DNA of 64,000 nt from NCBI GenBank assembly GCA_021613535.1, contig CP075492.1:13206001-13270000 (forward strand), in the 5' to 3' direction. This stretch comes from Adineta vaga. Taxonomy: Eukaryota; Rotifera. The notes beneath the pieces are model-generated. The model made no database searches. It saw only the letters and a program-made list of their open reading frames with translations, and had not been told where the DNA came from. Below are positions 1 to 10,563 of the stretch, in pieces. A program made the translations under genes and the position numbers. The stretch's first letter is position 1; the number at the start of each line of letters is the position of its first letter.

Positions 1-247
1 AAAAAAAATCATTTGATATGCTTCAGTAATTATCATATTTTTTGTATATTTTTCAGTCAAAAAATACTGTATGATATATACGAAGGTGAAATTGTTCAGA
101 CACGATCAACAGAAGAAGCATAGTGAATAGCCCATATGTTTTTGAATATTATCTCAGCAGATGATTAGGAAATTTGTTGATGAATTATATGAAATTGAAA
201 TCATTCTTTTATTAGTATTCTTTGTATGAAAAAGGAAAAGAATAAAA

Positions 248-3200
248 CTACCAAACAACACATTTATTCACTCGACTATTTCCTTGTCCTGGTTTACAAC
301 CGAATGCGCGATCAAATTCATCAAAATTCGATGTTGGACCGGTTATTCTAGAATAAAAATCAATCATTAAAACGTCATAAATGTACAAAAAAATTGTATA
401 CCTAAATTGACCAAGAGAATGCACATCAGTTAAAATTCGATTGCGTGCATATGCATCAGTCATTTTAATACACCAAGTATGAGCAAAATTAATGAAAAAC
501 AATTGTTCTACAGAATATTTTGTTAAACCCGGCAATTTCTTATCCACATTGGCGTTCGCTTTAGCCCATTGTTGATATGCCTATAAGACTTAATAAATGA
601 TTAAAACTTCTATTTCAAATAAATTACTTACAAAAAAAGCAGCTTTTACTCCACCATTATCAGCAATATCTTCACCTTGTGTTTGATTTCCATTACTCTA
701 AATAATGAATGAAAATACATCTAAATGATCAGTTCAAAATTATACATACATTCATATGAATACTTGGTACTGAAAAATTACTATATTGATCGATAATACA
801 TTGTTTACGTTGATTAAATTGATCAATTGTTTGATCAGACCACCAAGGAATTCGATTACCATCTTTATCAAATTGTCGACCCGTATCATCAAATCCATGT
901 GTTATCTCATGACCAATAACAAGACCAATACCTTCAAACAATTCACTCGATTTACTCTCAAAAAAAAACTTTCCTATCACTTACCACCATAATTCAAATA
1001 TCTAAACAACAAAACAAAAGATATTTCGATAATGAATTCATTAAATCTTTACTTTGGAGCATCTTTATTAAAAAATGGCATTTGAAGAATACCAGCTGGA
1101 AAAGCTACAAGACGAAATACATTAGATAAATGTTGAATTGTAATCGATTCACATACTAATTTGATTTTGTGATGGTTCATAGAATGCATTGATAACAGTT
1201 GGTGGAAGTGTTCCCCATGCTTTTCGATCAACAGCTTTTCGAAGTAATTGAAGATTTTCATTGGTTTTTATTTGTTGAATTTTAAAAATATTATAAATAT
1301 ACGATGAATTAAATACATACTAAATCATTCATAAGAATATCTCATCATATTACTATCATTTATATCTTACTTTTTCATAATCTTTTTCAAGTTTTGTATT
1401 ATTATCACTACCTAAATAATCTGGATAGCCAATTTGTTTACCAATTGCCATAGCCTAGAATTCTAAGTATGTCTCTCGAATCAAAATAATCTTCTTGTTT
1501 ACCTTTTCCATTGCCTTTGCTTTCGAAGTATCATCCATCCAAGTAGCTGTATCAAGCATAACAATAAATGAATCTCGAATATGTTCGATCATTTCTAATG
1601 ACTAAATTGATCAATAGAATTTTAGATATAAAGTCTATTCTATTCATTACTTGATTACGAGCATTTTCATCAAAATATTTTTTTATATAAAGTTTTGAAA
1701 CGACAAAACCCATATTATTATTTACATAAATTCCACATTTAACTGTTCGTGCTTGTTCAGCACTTGTGCCTTGAAAAGTTCGATCAAATTGTTCTTTCGT
1801 ATTTCGAATCGATCGAGGCATATTTCCTGCTTGATTCATCATAAAACGCCAAATGAAATAATTTTGTAAAGTACGTGATGATGTTTCATCGATTATACTC
1901 GTAGCATTATTCAGAAAATCTAATTCACTAACAACAATTGTATCTTGATCGTTTATAACTACATCAGCAGATAAATACGCTTGTTGAAGATAATTAGTAA
2001 AATCGAACTATTTATGAAGAAAATAATTTATATCAGACAGAAGAATAGAAATGAATTATAGACATACACTAGTATTGAAGGTGAAGGCTAGATCAGAGAT
2101 AGTTGTTCGAACTGTTTCATTATCTCGCGCTCGTTGTTCATCATTAGTCCAGTAGAACTAAAGAGAAAGATAATAATATTTGTTGAAGTAATATGTAATC
2201 GAAATATTTCCTACTTGAGCAATACTTCTTTCGAATTCAAAGATTTCATCAACATCTTGATCAATCATAATGGTATCGTTCGTTAATAGGCTGGCTAAAC
2301 TTCTCATAAATTGTCGATAAGCAATAGTAATGTCTGTTTCATTGGCATAATATTGACGTTGAGGTAATCCAAGTGAACCTTGACCAACCTGAAATAGACA
2401 ATTTCTCAATATACATCATATTAACATCATTCTATCGTACTGAAATATCTGATATTGATGAATTTTTCTCATCAGTATCAGTATTTATTCTATAGATAAA
2501 ATTATAGTTGTATTGACGAAGTTTCAATAATAATTTCGAAAGATTGAATGTTGCATTGTTCCATGATTCACCTTGTAAGATAGGCCATCCACCAAATTCT
2601 GTATTGATTAATGATAAAATTGGATGAATTCCTTCGTTTTCAATAGTTGCTTCATCAACACATGAACTATACAAACGACGAGCATTAGTAACACAATGTA
2701 ATTCATCAGCTTCATTGTTTGATGTCGTGGATAATAGATCTAAAGATACAAACCATGAATCTAATATCGGGAAAAAAATTGATTTCTATTTACCAATAAT
2801 ATTATCATCTAATTTCTTGTCCAGAATTCGAAATGTATTCTGTGCACTTGCTAGAAAATCATGCAAAATTGTTTCCATCATCATACATAAAGATATGATC
2901 TTACCATCATCAGGTATTCTCGTATTTTTAAGCCATGTTCCACAAGAAAATTGATAAAAATCTTCACAGGGTTCAATCGATTGATCGATACTATCGATTA
3001 AATAATCCGCTGATATAGAAACGATAGATAAACATCTCTCTTTCTCTATTGGAAAAATAAATTAACAAATACCTGCTTTAATACAATATGGACTCAAGCA
3101 TACATCATCATCCTTTTCTAAAATCAAGTTAAATATTTGTATATATGCATATATATATGTATGAATAGATTATAAGAATAATTTACTGTCTTGATCGGAT

Positions 3201-3402
3201 TTTTTGCTACCATATAGAATCGCTAAAACAATAGTCGAAGTGATAAAAATAACGAGGAGAATACCCAAAATAATAAATGGTCGCTTTGATTGTGATTGTG
3301 AAGGTGGTTTTGTACTATAAATGAGAAATAGATGATAAACTCTGTATTAATCAATTCCTACATGAGTCGATCTAATGTTCCCGGACTGAATCGATCATCC
3401 AT
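248..3402 (-). CDS. M13 family zinc metallopeptidase (neprilysin / endothelin-converting enzyme type)
   Basis: Membrane-bound ectoenzyme that would cleave short extracellular peptides. The first exon (ATG at 3402-3400) encodes a short cytoplasmic tail; after a ~43-nt intron comes a single transmembrane helix ([20 protein letters not shown]), so the topology is type II. Family landmarks follow in order: [13 protein letters not shown] near 2900-2960, the NAFYEP motif near 1190 (completed across an intron into [12 protein letters not shown]), the zinc helix HEITHGFDD near 900, the second zinc site GEDIADNGG near 650-680, and the family-typical C-terminal CVVW followed by a stop at 248. Many short GT-AG introns break the gene. 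All catalytic residues I looked for (His-Glu-x-x-His and the GExxAD Glu/Asp) are present, so it is probably active. Neprilysin versus ECE subtype cannot be settled by eye. Exact internal splice sites were only partly traced. Confidence 0.88.
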
Positions 3403-3835
3403 TTATTAGAATTTCTATGATATCTTTTATATCTGTTCGATTCAACAATAAAGAAGAGGAACTTTAATTTTAACGTAGTACTTTTATATACTATTCTTAC
3501 TTTGTAAATAGATCTTCAGATGAGTATTATAATGATAAGATATCAAAGAGAAGAGTACTTGCATGTTGTATTATTTATCTTTGTAAAAAATCAACGGATA
3601 ATGATAAAGTCCAAGTTATAGAATGAAATCATACATGATCTTTTTACTGAGATGTATATTTAGCATGAATATATATGCTCTCATGAAAAATAAATTGAAT
3701 GAACATGAGAATTATAGGGGGCGATTATGATATTTTTAATTTGTTTATTAGCTCACCTATAAAACGAAATGTAATGAGTCAACTTGATTTATAGTTGTGT
3801 TTTTCATTGTTATATATAACATTTAAAGAAAAAGG
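3403..3835. other. intergenic, divergent promoter region
   Basis: Lies between the start of the M13 peptidase (-) and the start of the peroxiredoxin-like gene (+), so it should hold both promoters. It is AT-rich. I see no ORF, repeat or RNA gene in it. Confidence 0.5.
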
Positions 3836-4435
3836 ATGACTTCAACTTTAATATCTGTACCTTCAGAAGCGCTGTCATTATCTGTTCTTGATTCTGATGG
3901 TATATCCCATTCATTTTCTAGTCTCTATACAACTGATGGTCAAGATCAACAAATTCTTTTTATATTTATTCGTCATTTCTTCTGTGGTAGTTGTAAAGAA
4001 TATATTTCTGGTATTTCATCGGAAATTGATGGTATCACACCACAAGAACTTTCAAAATCTAATAAACATCTAATAATTATTGGTTGTGGTCAACCAAATC
4101 TTATCGAACAATATAGAAAAGACACAAAATGTCCATTCGCAATGTATGCAGATCCAACACAACGATTATATGATGCATTTGGTATGATTCGAACATTAAG
4201 TTTAGCTGAAAAGAAACCAGATTATATTAAATCATCGTTCTTGGTAAATGTAGCCAAGTCAGCTGTATGTCAAATTTCGTCAGGAACGTCAATGTTTCAA
4301 GGTGGAGATATTCGTCAAATAGGTGGAGAATATTTGATTAATGAACGAGGAGAAATCTTATGGTCACATAATATGACTAATACACAAGATCATGTTGAGA
4401 TTAAAGAATTACGTAAAATTTTAGGATTCGATTAA
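3836..4435 (+). CDS. Peroxiredoxin-like 2 / AhpC-TSA family thioredoxin-fold protein
   Basis: Intronless 199-residue protein. A thioredoxin-fold core is suggested by a hydrophobic strand followed by RHFFCGSCKEYI (around residues 44-55), where the C-G-S-C pair sits at the usual active-site position of the PRXL2 (AAED1, AhpC/TSA) family. Downstream there is a Pro-rich turn (CPFAMYADPTQRLYDAFG), as in that family, and a C-terminal segment RQIGGEYLINERGEILW typical of peroxiredoxin-like folds. Expected role: redox or antioxidant activity in the cytosol; the precise reductant and substrate are unknown. The HFFCG-C pattern reminds me of fungal members, but that is memory only. It is short-spaced from the next gene on the same strand, without evidence of co-transcription. 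Confidence 0.7.
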   Translation: MTSTLISVPSEALSLSVLDSDGISHSFSSLYTTDGQDQQILFIFIRHFFCGSCKEYISGISSEIDGITPQELSKSNKHLIIIGCGQPNLIEQYRKDTKCPFAMYADPTQRLYDAFGMIRTLSLAEKKPDYIKSSFLVNVAKSAVCQISSGTSMFQGGDIRQIGGEYLINERGEILWSHNMTNTQDHVEIKELRKILGFD

Positions 4436-4444
4436 GAAATCAAT

Positions 4445-4467
4445 CCTTCTTCTTCTTCTTCTTCTTT
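4445..4467. repeat. (TTC)n microsatellite
   Basis: A short run of TTC triplets just downstream of the peroxiredoxin-like stop codon, in non-coding sequence. Confidence 0.9.
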
Positions 4468-4669
4468 TGTCCTCAATAAAATAAATAATACTACAATATT
4501 TGTTTACTAGTGACATCTATCAAATGACCGTTTATTTGTCCTTCGAGTTCATATAACGAACATTATGGTTGTCAAATAATTGATTTGATTGATTGATAGT
4601 TTACCTTTTTAACATTCTTCTCTTTTTTTTCTTCTTTCAAACGAAAGACACATTTGTTCATTGAGTATC

Positions 4670-5852
4670 ATGGCAGCTGATTCCACATATATGGCTGGTT
4701 CAGTCAAATCTTATCCATTTTCCATGTCAGATAGATCAGCATTAAACAAAGAAGAAATTCTTGTTAAAGATGATGAATTAACATGTGAAGATCATTGTCA
4801 TAATATAGGTCTGTGGTGCTATAATCCAAAATATCGTGAAGTTTGTGGCCGGGATGGTTTATCATGGGCAAAAATTGCGCTTTACTTTTTCGTATGTTTC
4901 ATGTTTATGGCTGGAATATTTGGTTCATTTGTGGGAATTTTTATGGCTATTGTTGATAAACGTATTCCACCTTATCGAGGAGATTCAAGTGCTATTGCTT
5001 TAGATACATCAAGACCAAATCCAGGTAAAAGAAAATTTGATTATTAAAAATTTATCATTTGATTTTCATTTATTTTAGGACTTGGTTTTCGTCCTCAAAT
5101 AGGTGTTGAAAAAACTTTAATTAAATATCGTTCATCTCATCGTAATTCATATGGACATCGTCATGGTTGGGGTCCATATAAAGAACAATTAGATCAATTT
5201 TTAGCTTATTATACTGAAGCTGATGTTCAATATCAACAAACAATGGAATGTAAAGGTGTAGCTCTTGAAAAACTTCGTCCATTATTTCATTTGGGTAAAT
5301 CATGTCGATTTGATATTAATATGTTTAATAATCGTGATACACCATGTTCAACACAACGTAATTTTGAATATGATCGTGGTCATCCATGTGTTCTTTTAAA
5401 ACTTAACAAAATTTATGATTGGGAACCAGTTACATATAAAAATGCTGCTGAAGTTCCAGAACAATTTAAAGGTAAAATAGTTATCCTACGAAGATTTGTT
5501 TTTCATAGAACTGTAAAATTGATTTTTGTTTTTAGGAATATGGTCAAGTGAATTTTCTGACTATGTTTTGGTTGAATGCGGTGGAGAAAATGATGTTGAT
5601 CGAGATTTTATCTTTGAAATTGAATATTATTCTCAAATGAATACAACAAAAATCGGTGGTTTTCATCGTAATTTTTATCCTTATCTCAATCAAGATGGTT
5701 ATCGAAGTCCTTTAGTGTTTGTTTATTTTAAAAAGATTGAAACAAATGTTTTAATCAATGTAGAATGTCGAGCATATGCAAGAAATATAATCAATGACGA
5801 TAGTATTGAATATAAACGTGGTAGTGTTCATTTTGAACTTATTGTAGAATGA
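4670..5852 (+). CDS. Na+/K+-transporting ATPase subunit beta
   Basis: Beta subunit that would escort the alpha subunit of the Na+/K+ pump to the plasma membrane. Three exons with introns at 5025-5078 and 5472-5535, both GT-AG and in frame. The ATG at 4670 is chosen because the open frame upstream begins with TTG. The protein has a cytoplasmic N terminus, one transmembrane helix (SWAKIALYFFVCFMFMAGIF, preceded by the family-like YNPKYREVCGRDG), then an ectodomain with the family hallmarks PCVLLKLNKIYDWEP, paired cysteines for the conserved disulfides (CSTQ, CVLL, VECGG, VECRAY) and a YYSQM-YPYLN region. The C terminus VHFELIVE fits the family. An unusual feature is a cluster of four cysteines in the cytoplasmic tail just before the helix (CEDHC, WCYN, EVCG). 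Confidence 0.88.
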
Positions 5853-6466
5853 AATCATCTGTGTGAATTATTAGAAATATGAATCTCTTCTTTTATATTT
5901 GTACATTTTCTTTGATATACATTCCATCAAAGTGATCTTTGTTTTCTTTGATGACAATTTGTTTATTGCTCATGACGTTTAGTTTATATAGATAATCTTT
6001 TCTTCTTCATTTGTGCAAATTTTTACTCGTCCATTTTTTATATGTGCAACTTATAATTGTTTGTTTTTTCGAAGGAATTAATATATCATACTGATGAGTA
6101 GTTATCAAGAATAGAAGTAATACATTGTTTGATCGCTATACTTTACTTACGTGACCTTTTCACCGAGCATTGACCCTTGCATTTTGCCGTATGCCTTATC
6201 CTATATGACTTACGTTAAATGCATGCAGAAAATTATAGATGATCATAAAAAGTATAAAGATTGTTTTATTAGACAAGATGAGTCAGATTTGAAACGTGAT
6301 TGAAGACGATTAGACCTTTAATAATGTGATGGTATGTGTGGAATTTCATAATCTAATTCTATAACTATCGTTATTACTTTCATGATATTACATTATTAAA
6401 CATGTGACAATAATAGAAAAGTTATAGAGTTTTAGTTTATTTTAAGATTTTAACGAATCATTTTAA
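5853..6466. other. intergenic, nothing recognised
   Basis: About 600 bases between the ATPase beta gene and the RidA-family gene. AT-rich, no sustained ORF, no tRNA-like fold. Presumably holds the 3' UTR of the former and the promoter of the latter. Confidence 0.5.
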
Positions 6467-6874
6467 ATGGCACATCTTCAATATTTCTCCTACAAAGGTG
6501 TTGGAGAAAGAAATAAACAACTATTTAAATATTCTCAAGCTGTTCGTATTGGCGACAGAATTGAATGTGCTGGACAAGGCGGTTGGGATCCGATCACCGG
6601 TGAATTTGATGAAGATGTTAGTAAACAAATTGATCAAGCATTTAAAAATGTTCAATTGAATTTAATTGATGCTGGAGGAAAAGGTTGGGAACAGGTCTAT
6701 CGTATTGTTTCCTATCATATCCCATTGAATGATGAAACTATTAATGCCATGGTTCGAAATCTTAAACAATGGTGTCCAAATCATGAGCCAATTTGGACTG
6801 TTTTAGGTGTTTCAAGACTTGGAGAAATATCGATGAAAGTTGAAATCGATGCATTTGCTCATATTCCTAATTGA
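6467..6874 (+). CDS. RidA (YjgF/YER057c/UK114) family protein
   Basis: Intronless 135-residue protein, the usual length of a Rid-family subunit, which forms trimers with active sites between subunits. Landmarks are RIGDRIECAGQGGWDP (strand and turn), EDVSKQIDQAFKNVQLNL (first helix with the preceding TGEFDED), and the C-terminal LGEISMKVEIDAFA, the family signature strand with the conserved Glu. True RidA enzymes deaminate reactive enamines and imines using an Arg two or three residues after a conserved Pro. Here that segment reads EPIWTVLGV, with Trp where Arg is expected, so canonical imine-deaminase activity is doubtful and this may belong to another Rid subfamily. The GQGGWDP pattern recalls fungal and bacterial members. 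Confidence 0.8.
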   Translation: MAHLQYFSYKGVGERNKQLFKYSQAVRIGDRIECAGQGGWDPITGEFDEDVSKQIDQAFKNVQLNLIDAGGKGWEQVYRIVSYHIPLNDETINAMVRNLKQWCPNHEPIWTVLGVSRLGEISMKVEIDAFAHIPN

Positions 6875-7050
6875 CTTTCACCAAACCTTGTAGTATCCAA
6901 TGGATACGTCTAGTTGCATTATATGTATCACTAATAAAAGGAATAGAAGAGACGATTTACAGCCAGATATAATTCTCCGATAAATTTATTAATTGTTTCT
7001 GCATAATCAAAAAGAAAAGAGAGTGAAAAAAAATATATGTAGATGTAACT

Positions 7051-8121
7051 TTATCGTCGAACTGTATTGGCTGAAGCAATAGCCGTATATAAATGTCTTA
7101 ATTCAGTAGCATCATTTAATGATTTCAATTCAGCATCATGAAATGGATCATCTGAACCTAATGTACCATCAAACGTTGCAGCTAAATCGTTCGCCGTAAC
7201 TGAATCACAGTTGTTATACGATCGATTGTTTTGTTTGACTGAATTTGGTGAAGAATTTGTTGAATGAATAGGCGTTGGTAAACTCAAAGTATTCGATGGT
7301 AACATCGGTGGAGCATTAACAGGCAATGCATAAGGTTGACGATTGGCATCAGGATAATAGATATCACGCACCGAAGGTAGATGATATGAAGGTGATATGA
7401 TAGGTTTGTTTGTTAATGGTGGAGGAATTGGAGCAGGTGTTACTGGATAAGACGTAACAGGAACCGGTATATGTACTGAAGGATGAGCATTATTTGGTAA
7501 ATGCGTTAGTGGAGGTAGCATATGATTAACAGAAAAAGGAATAGTTGTTGTATGTGTTGTTGATAGAATTGGCACAGAATTTACTGGTTGAGCACTAAAA
7601 CAAACAAACAAAAGAGAATATTTATGGATGTATTTTATCTATTCAACAAAGAAGTTTACTTTGTCGTAATTGTTGTGGAAGGTGCTGATACTTGTTGTTG
7701 TTGTTGTCGTAAAGTATCTGTTTCAATTTCCTTCTTTTTACGTTGTACATCTTCTAATGCTTCTAATAACACTTTCTTTTCTAATGTGAAATCAATCTAT
7801 ATTCGAAGAGAAAAACATCGATGATAAATTCATTTGTCTCAAATGAAACTTACTGGTACAGAAAGAATATCACGAATTTTACTTGTATCATACTCAGGAA
7901 TATCAACATTAGGCTAAAAAGATTGCATATTATTCTTAAGTCAAAAGATTTGTTGTTCTACTTACGACGACAATTGTTTGATATTTGGGATTAAATTGAA
8001 AAGGAATATCTTCTACAAATGATGGTAATGGTGGTGCTGCTCCATTATTAATAGAATGATTATATTCATCATTGGAAACAGATGAATATCTTCCAGATTG
8101 ACTCGATCTATATCCACTCAT
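7051..8121 (-). CDS. UBAP1-like (UMA-domain) ESCRT-I accessory protein
   Basis: Four exons (start ATG at 8121; GT-AG introns near 7915-7970, 7800-7853 and 7595-7663, all joining in frame). The N-terminal ~100 residues resemble the N terminus of UBAP1: FVEDIPFQFNPKYQ is followed by a spaced stretch and then IDFTLEKKVLLEALEDVQRK, matching the D-V-P-F-K and D-F-S-L-E-K-K elements of the UMA region by which UBAP1 docks on ESCRT-I. After that comes a poly-Gln run and a long Pro/Thr/Ser-rich low-complexity tail ending DATELRHLYTAIASANTVRR. The C-terminal tandem UBA (SOUBA) domain of vertebrate UBAP1 is not evident. Expected role, if the match holds: endosomal sorting. The homology call is from remembered motifs and is moderate. 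Confidence 0.5.
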
Positions 8122-8470
8122 TGAAATAATGTTAGAAAAACGAATCGATTAATATACATTTAAAATAGTAATAAAAAATAATCTGATAAGTTTGGTTTTG
8201 GTTCGAAAAAAAATCTAAAATAATTTCATTGAAAACAAATGTTGATGTTTTTTGGTTTGATATTATGCACAAAATAGCATGAAAAAAAAACCCCAAAACA
8301 AATGAATACTGTACAATAAAACAATGCTTTTTAAGATAATATGGCACCTATTCATCAAGTGTCAAAAATGAGCAATGCAATTACAAAGAAGAAGAAGAAG
8401 AAGCAATTCTAAATTCTAATGAATAATACATATTTTTTGTATTTCGTAAAACTGTTCAGAAAAGAAAGAA
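8122..8470. other. intergenic with (GAA)n run
   Basis: Between the UBAP1-like start and the 3' end of the HDDC2 gene. Contains a (GAA)n microsatellite at about 8385-8403; nothing else recognised. Confidence 0.6.
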
Positions 8471-9377
8471 TTAATTTTGATGATGTTTCATGCCTTTAAC
8501 AAGATTTGTTAAAAGTTGAGTAGTATCCATCGATGATGACGATGTTGTATTGTCGGATTTGTTTTTATTTGAAATAATACGATTTGATTTGGAACGAAGA
8601 TCACATGACGGAAAATTATATAAAAATGTTCCTAAATATTTCAATATTAATCGGAAATCAACTATCTATCTTCGAAGATACATACCTTGTTCATCATAAA
8701 GAATATGTTTTAACATTGTATTGAGATTCGAATCTGCCGGTAACTGAAATTGTTTTCCAGATGCTCGACAATCCATTAATTGTTTCAACCATTGTTGAAC
8801 AATATCAGTTTTAATATTATTTACAGAACCAGTAAAAAAATCTTGTAAAAATTCTCCTTCTGATTGAAGTTTTTCATATTCATAAGCTACAGAACAAAGA
8901 AAGTAGATAATAGAATGTTTTTTTTCTAACTATACAAATAAAGTTCTTACCTTGTAAAAGCATATCAAATATATCTAAATCTTTCACAAATTTTGATTCA
9001 TTAGTTTTTTGATCAGCATATTCATTAAAAAGTGAGAAAATTTCTCTACCAATATCAGCTGGTAATAAACTTGTTAAATATAACATTGCCTCAGTTTCTC
9101 TTCGACGTTTTTCTGTTTTTGGTATGCCATCAAATTCCGTTAAATCACCCACAACAGATTCAGCTAAATCATGAACAAGTGCTAATTTCATACAACGTAC
9201 TTTCGATTCTTCAGATAATGTTGGTAGCAAAAGTGACATAACAGCCATTCGATACATATGATCAGCAACACTTTCAACTTTCTCTACGCCATGTAATACC
9301 CAACCAGTACGAAATGTTCGTTTAGCTTGACCAACATAGAGTAGAAATTCTAATAGACCATCAAGATCACTATTCAT
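8471..9377 (-). CDS. HDDC2: HD domain-containing protein 2 (5'-deoxynucleotidase, HDDC2/YfbR type)
   Basis: Metal-dependent phosphohydrolase predicted to remove phosphate from deoxynucleoside 5'-monophosphates. Three exons; start ATG at 9377. The HD-domain landmarks are visible: GWVLHGV (substrate loop), VADHMYRMAVM (first metal His), LALVHDLAESVVGDLT (His-Asp pair that names the family), and KFVKDLDIFDMLLQ (distal Asp). Exon 2 supplies AYEYEKLQ...EFLQDFF, a usual HDDC2 helix. The C-terminal tail after the third intron is Ser/Asn-rich and rotifer-specific, ending GMKHHQN. Catalytic His/Asp residues are intact. Confidence 0.85.
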
Positions 9378-10563
9378 CTTGACGTCAAGTTTAATTTACG
9401 TCACACGAGAAGATATTTCGAGACAAATACCAACACCAACCAAGTTTTATTCTTATTCTGTCTTTTGATTCATTATCGATAACCAATCAAATTCGTTTTC
9501 TCTATAATAATTATATCCGATTTTGAGGGGAAAAAATGACTTTTTTTATTTAAATTAAAACTGGAAAGTACTCAAATAAATTCTACAATGATTTATTTCA
9601 CATAATATAATAAAGTGACATCTATTGATAAAATTCGACAGTACGGAGATCAAGTCTAAGTTGCAATTGGAAGAACATAGATGAAATGACGATATGCTTT
9701 GATAGTACTGACAAAACATTCATCTTGTCTTGTGCATATGATTAATTTCAAATAAAGAAATTTCTTGAATGAAATTAAAGCCACTATCAGAGATTAAATC
9801 AAATTTCCATATAGGAAAAAATAACAAGGTTCTACTGATGATAATCAAATAAATAGTCGTTGTAAACTAAATCTATAGGCAAAATATGTAATCCTGATAT
9901 CGATATTCACGAAAATAAATACTACAAATTGATTTACTGGTCAACTTCTCAAACTCATCGAATTAATTTTTAATCAATCTATGAATAGATTGAATTAGAA
10001 AGAGCAATAGTTATATAATCAATCATAACACATAGTCTTTTCATTTCCTATGTCAAATATTCGTCGCTAAAATAATATGTATTTATAATGTACAAATAAC
10101 GACAAAAAATGAAACCTTTCATCATATTTTCTTCTTCTTTTTATTCTATAGAAAAAATCGATGTTTTGAATTTCTTGTTGCGTGTTAACGTAAGCGAAGA
10201 AAAATAATCTAATGATAAAGAACGCAATAATACAAAGCAGTGTTTCACAGATCTTTTTACAGAAAAGAAAATTACAACAAGACAGTCAATATGTACTACG
10301 CTTATGGTTTCTTTCTTTTTTTTAATTATGTTGCATATGGTTGATCGAAAACAAAAGGTAAAGGATAGATTTCATAACATAGTTTACGTGTGCAATATGA
10401 GTTGAGAACACAGATAGTTATTTTCTCTTGATGTAATATATTTCATTGTATTTATTCTTAGAATGAATATTCATCGAAAGCATATTATTCTCTGCGATTG
10501 AAGAAAACGTAGGTGATGCTTTAGTTAATAATTGATAGGATTCTATTGGTTTTAGATGGCCAA
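9378..10563. other. intergenic, divergent promoter region
   Basis: About 1.2 kb between the HDDC2 start (-) and the STK33-like start (+). AT-rich with no supported ORF, repeat array or RNA gene. Confidence 0.5.
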
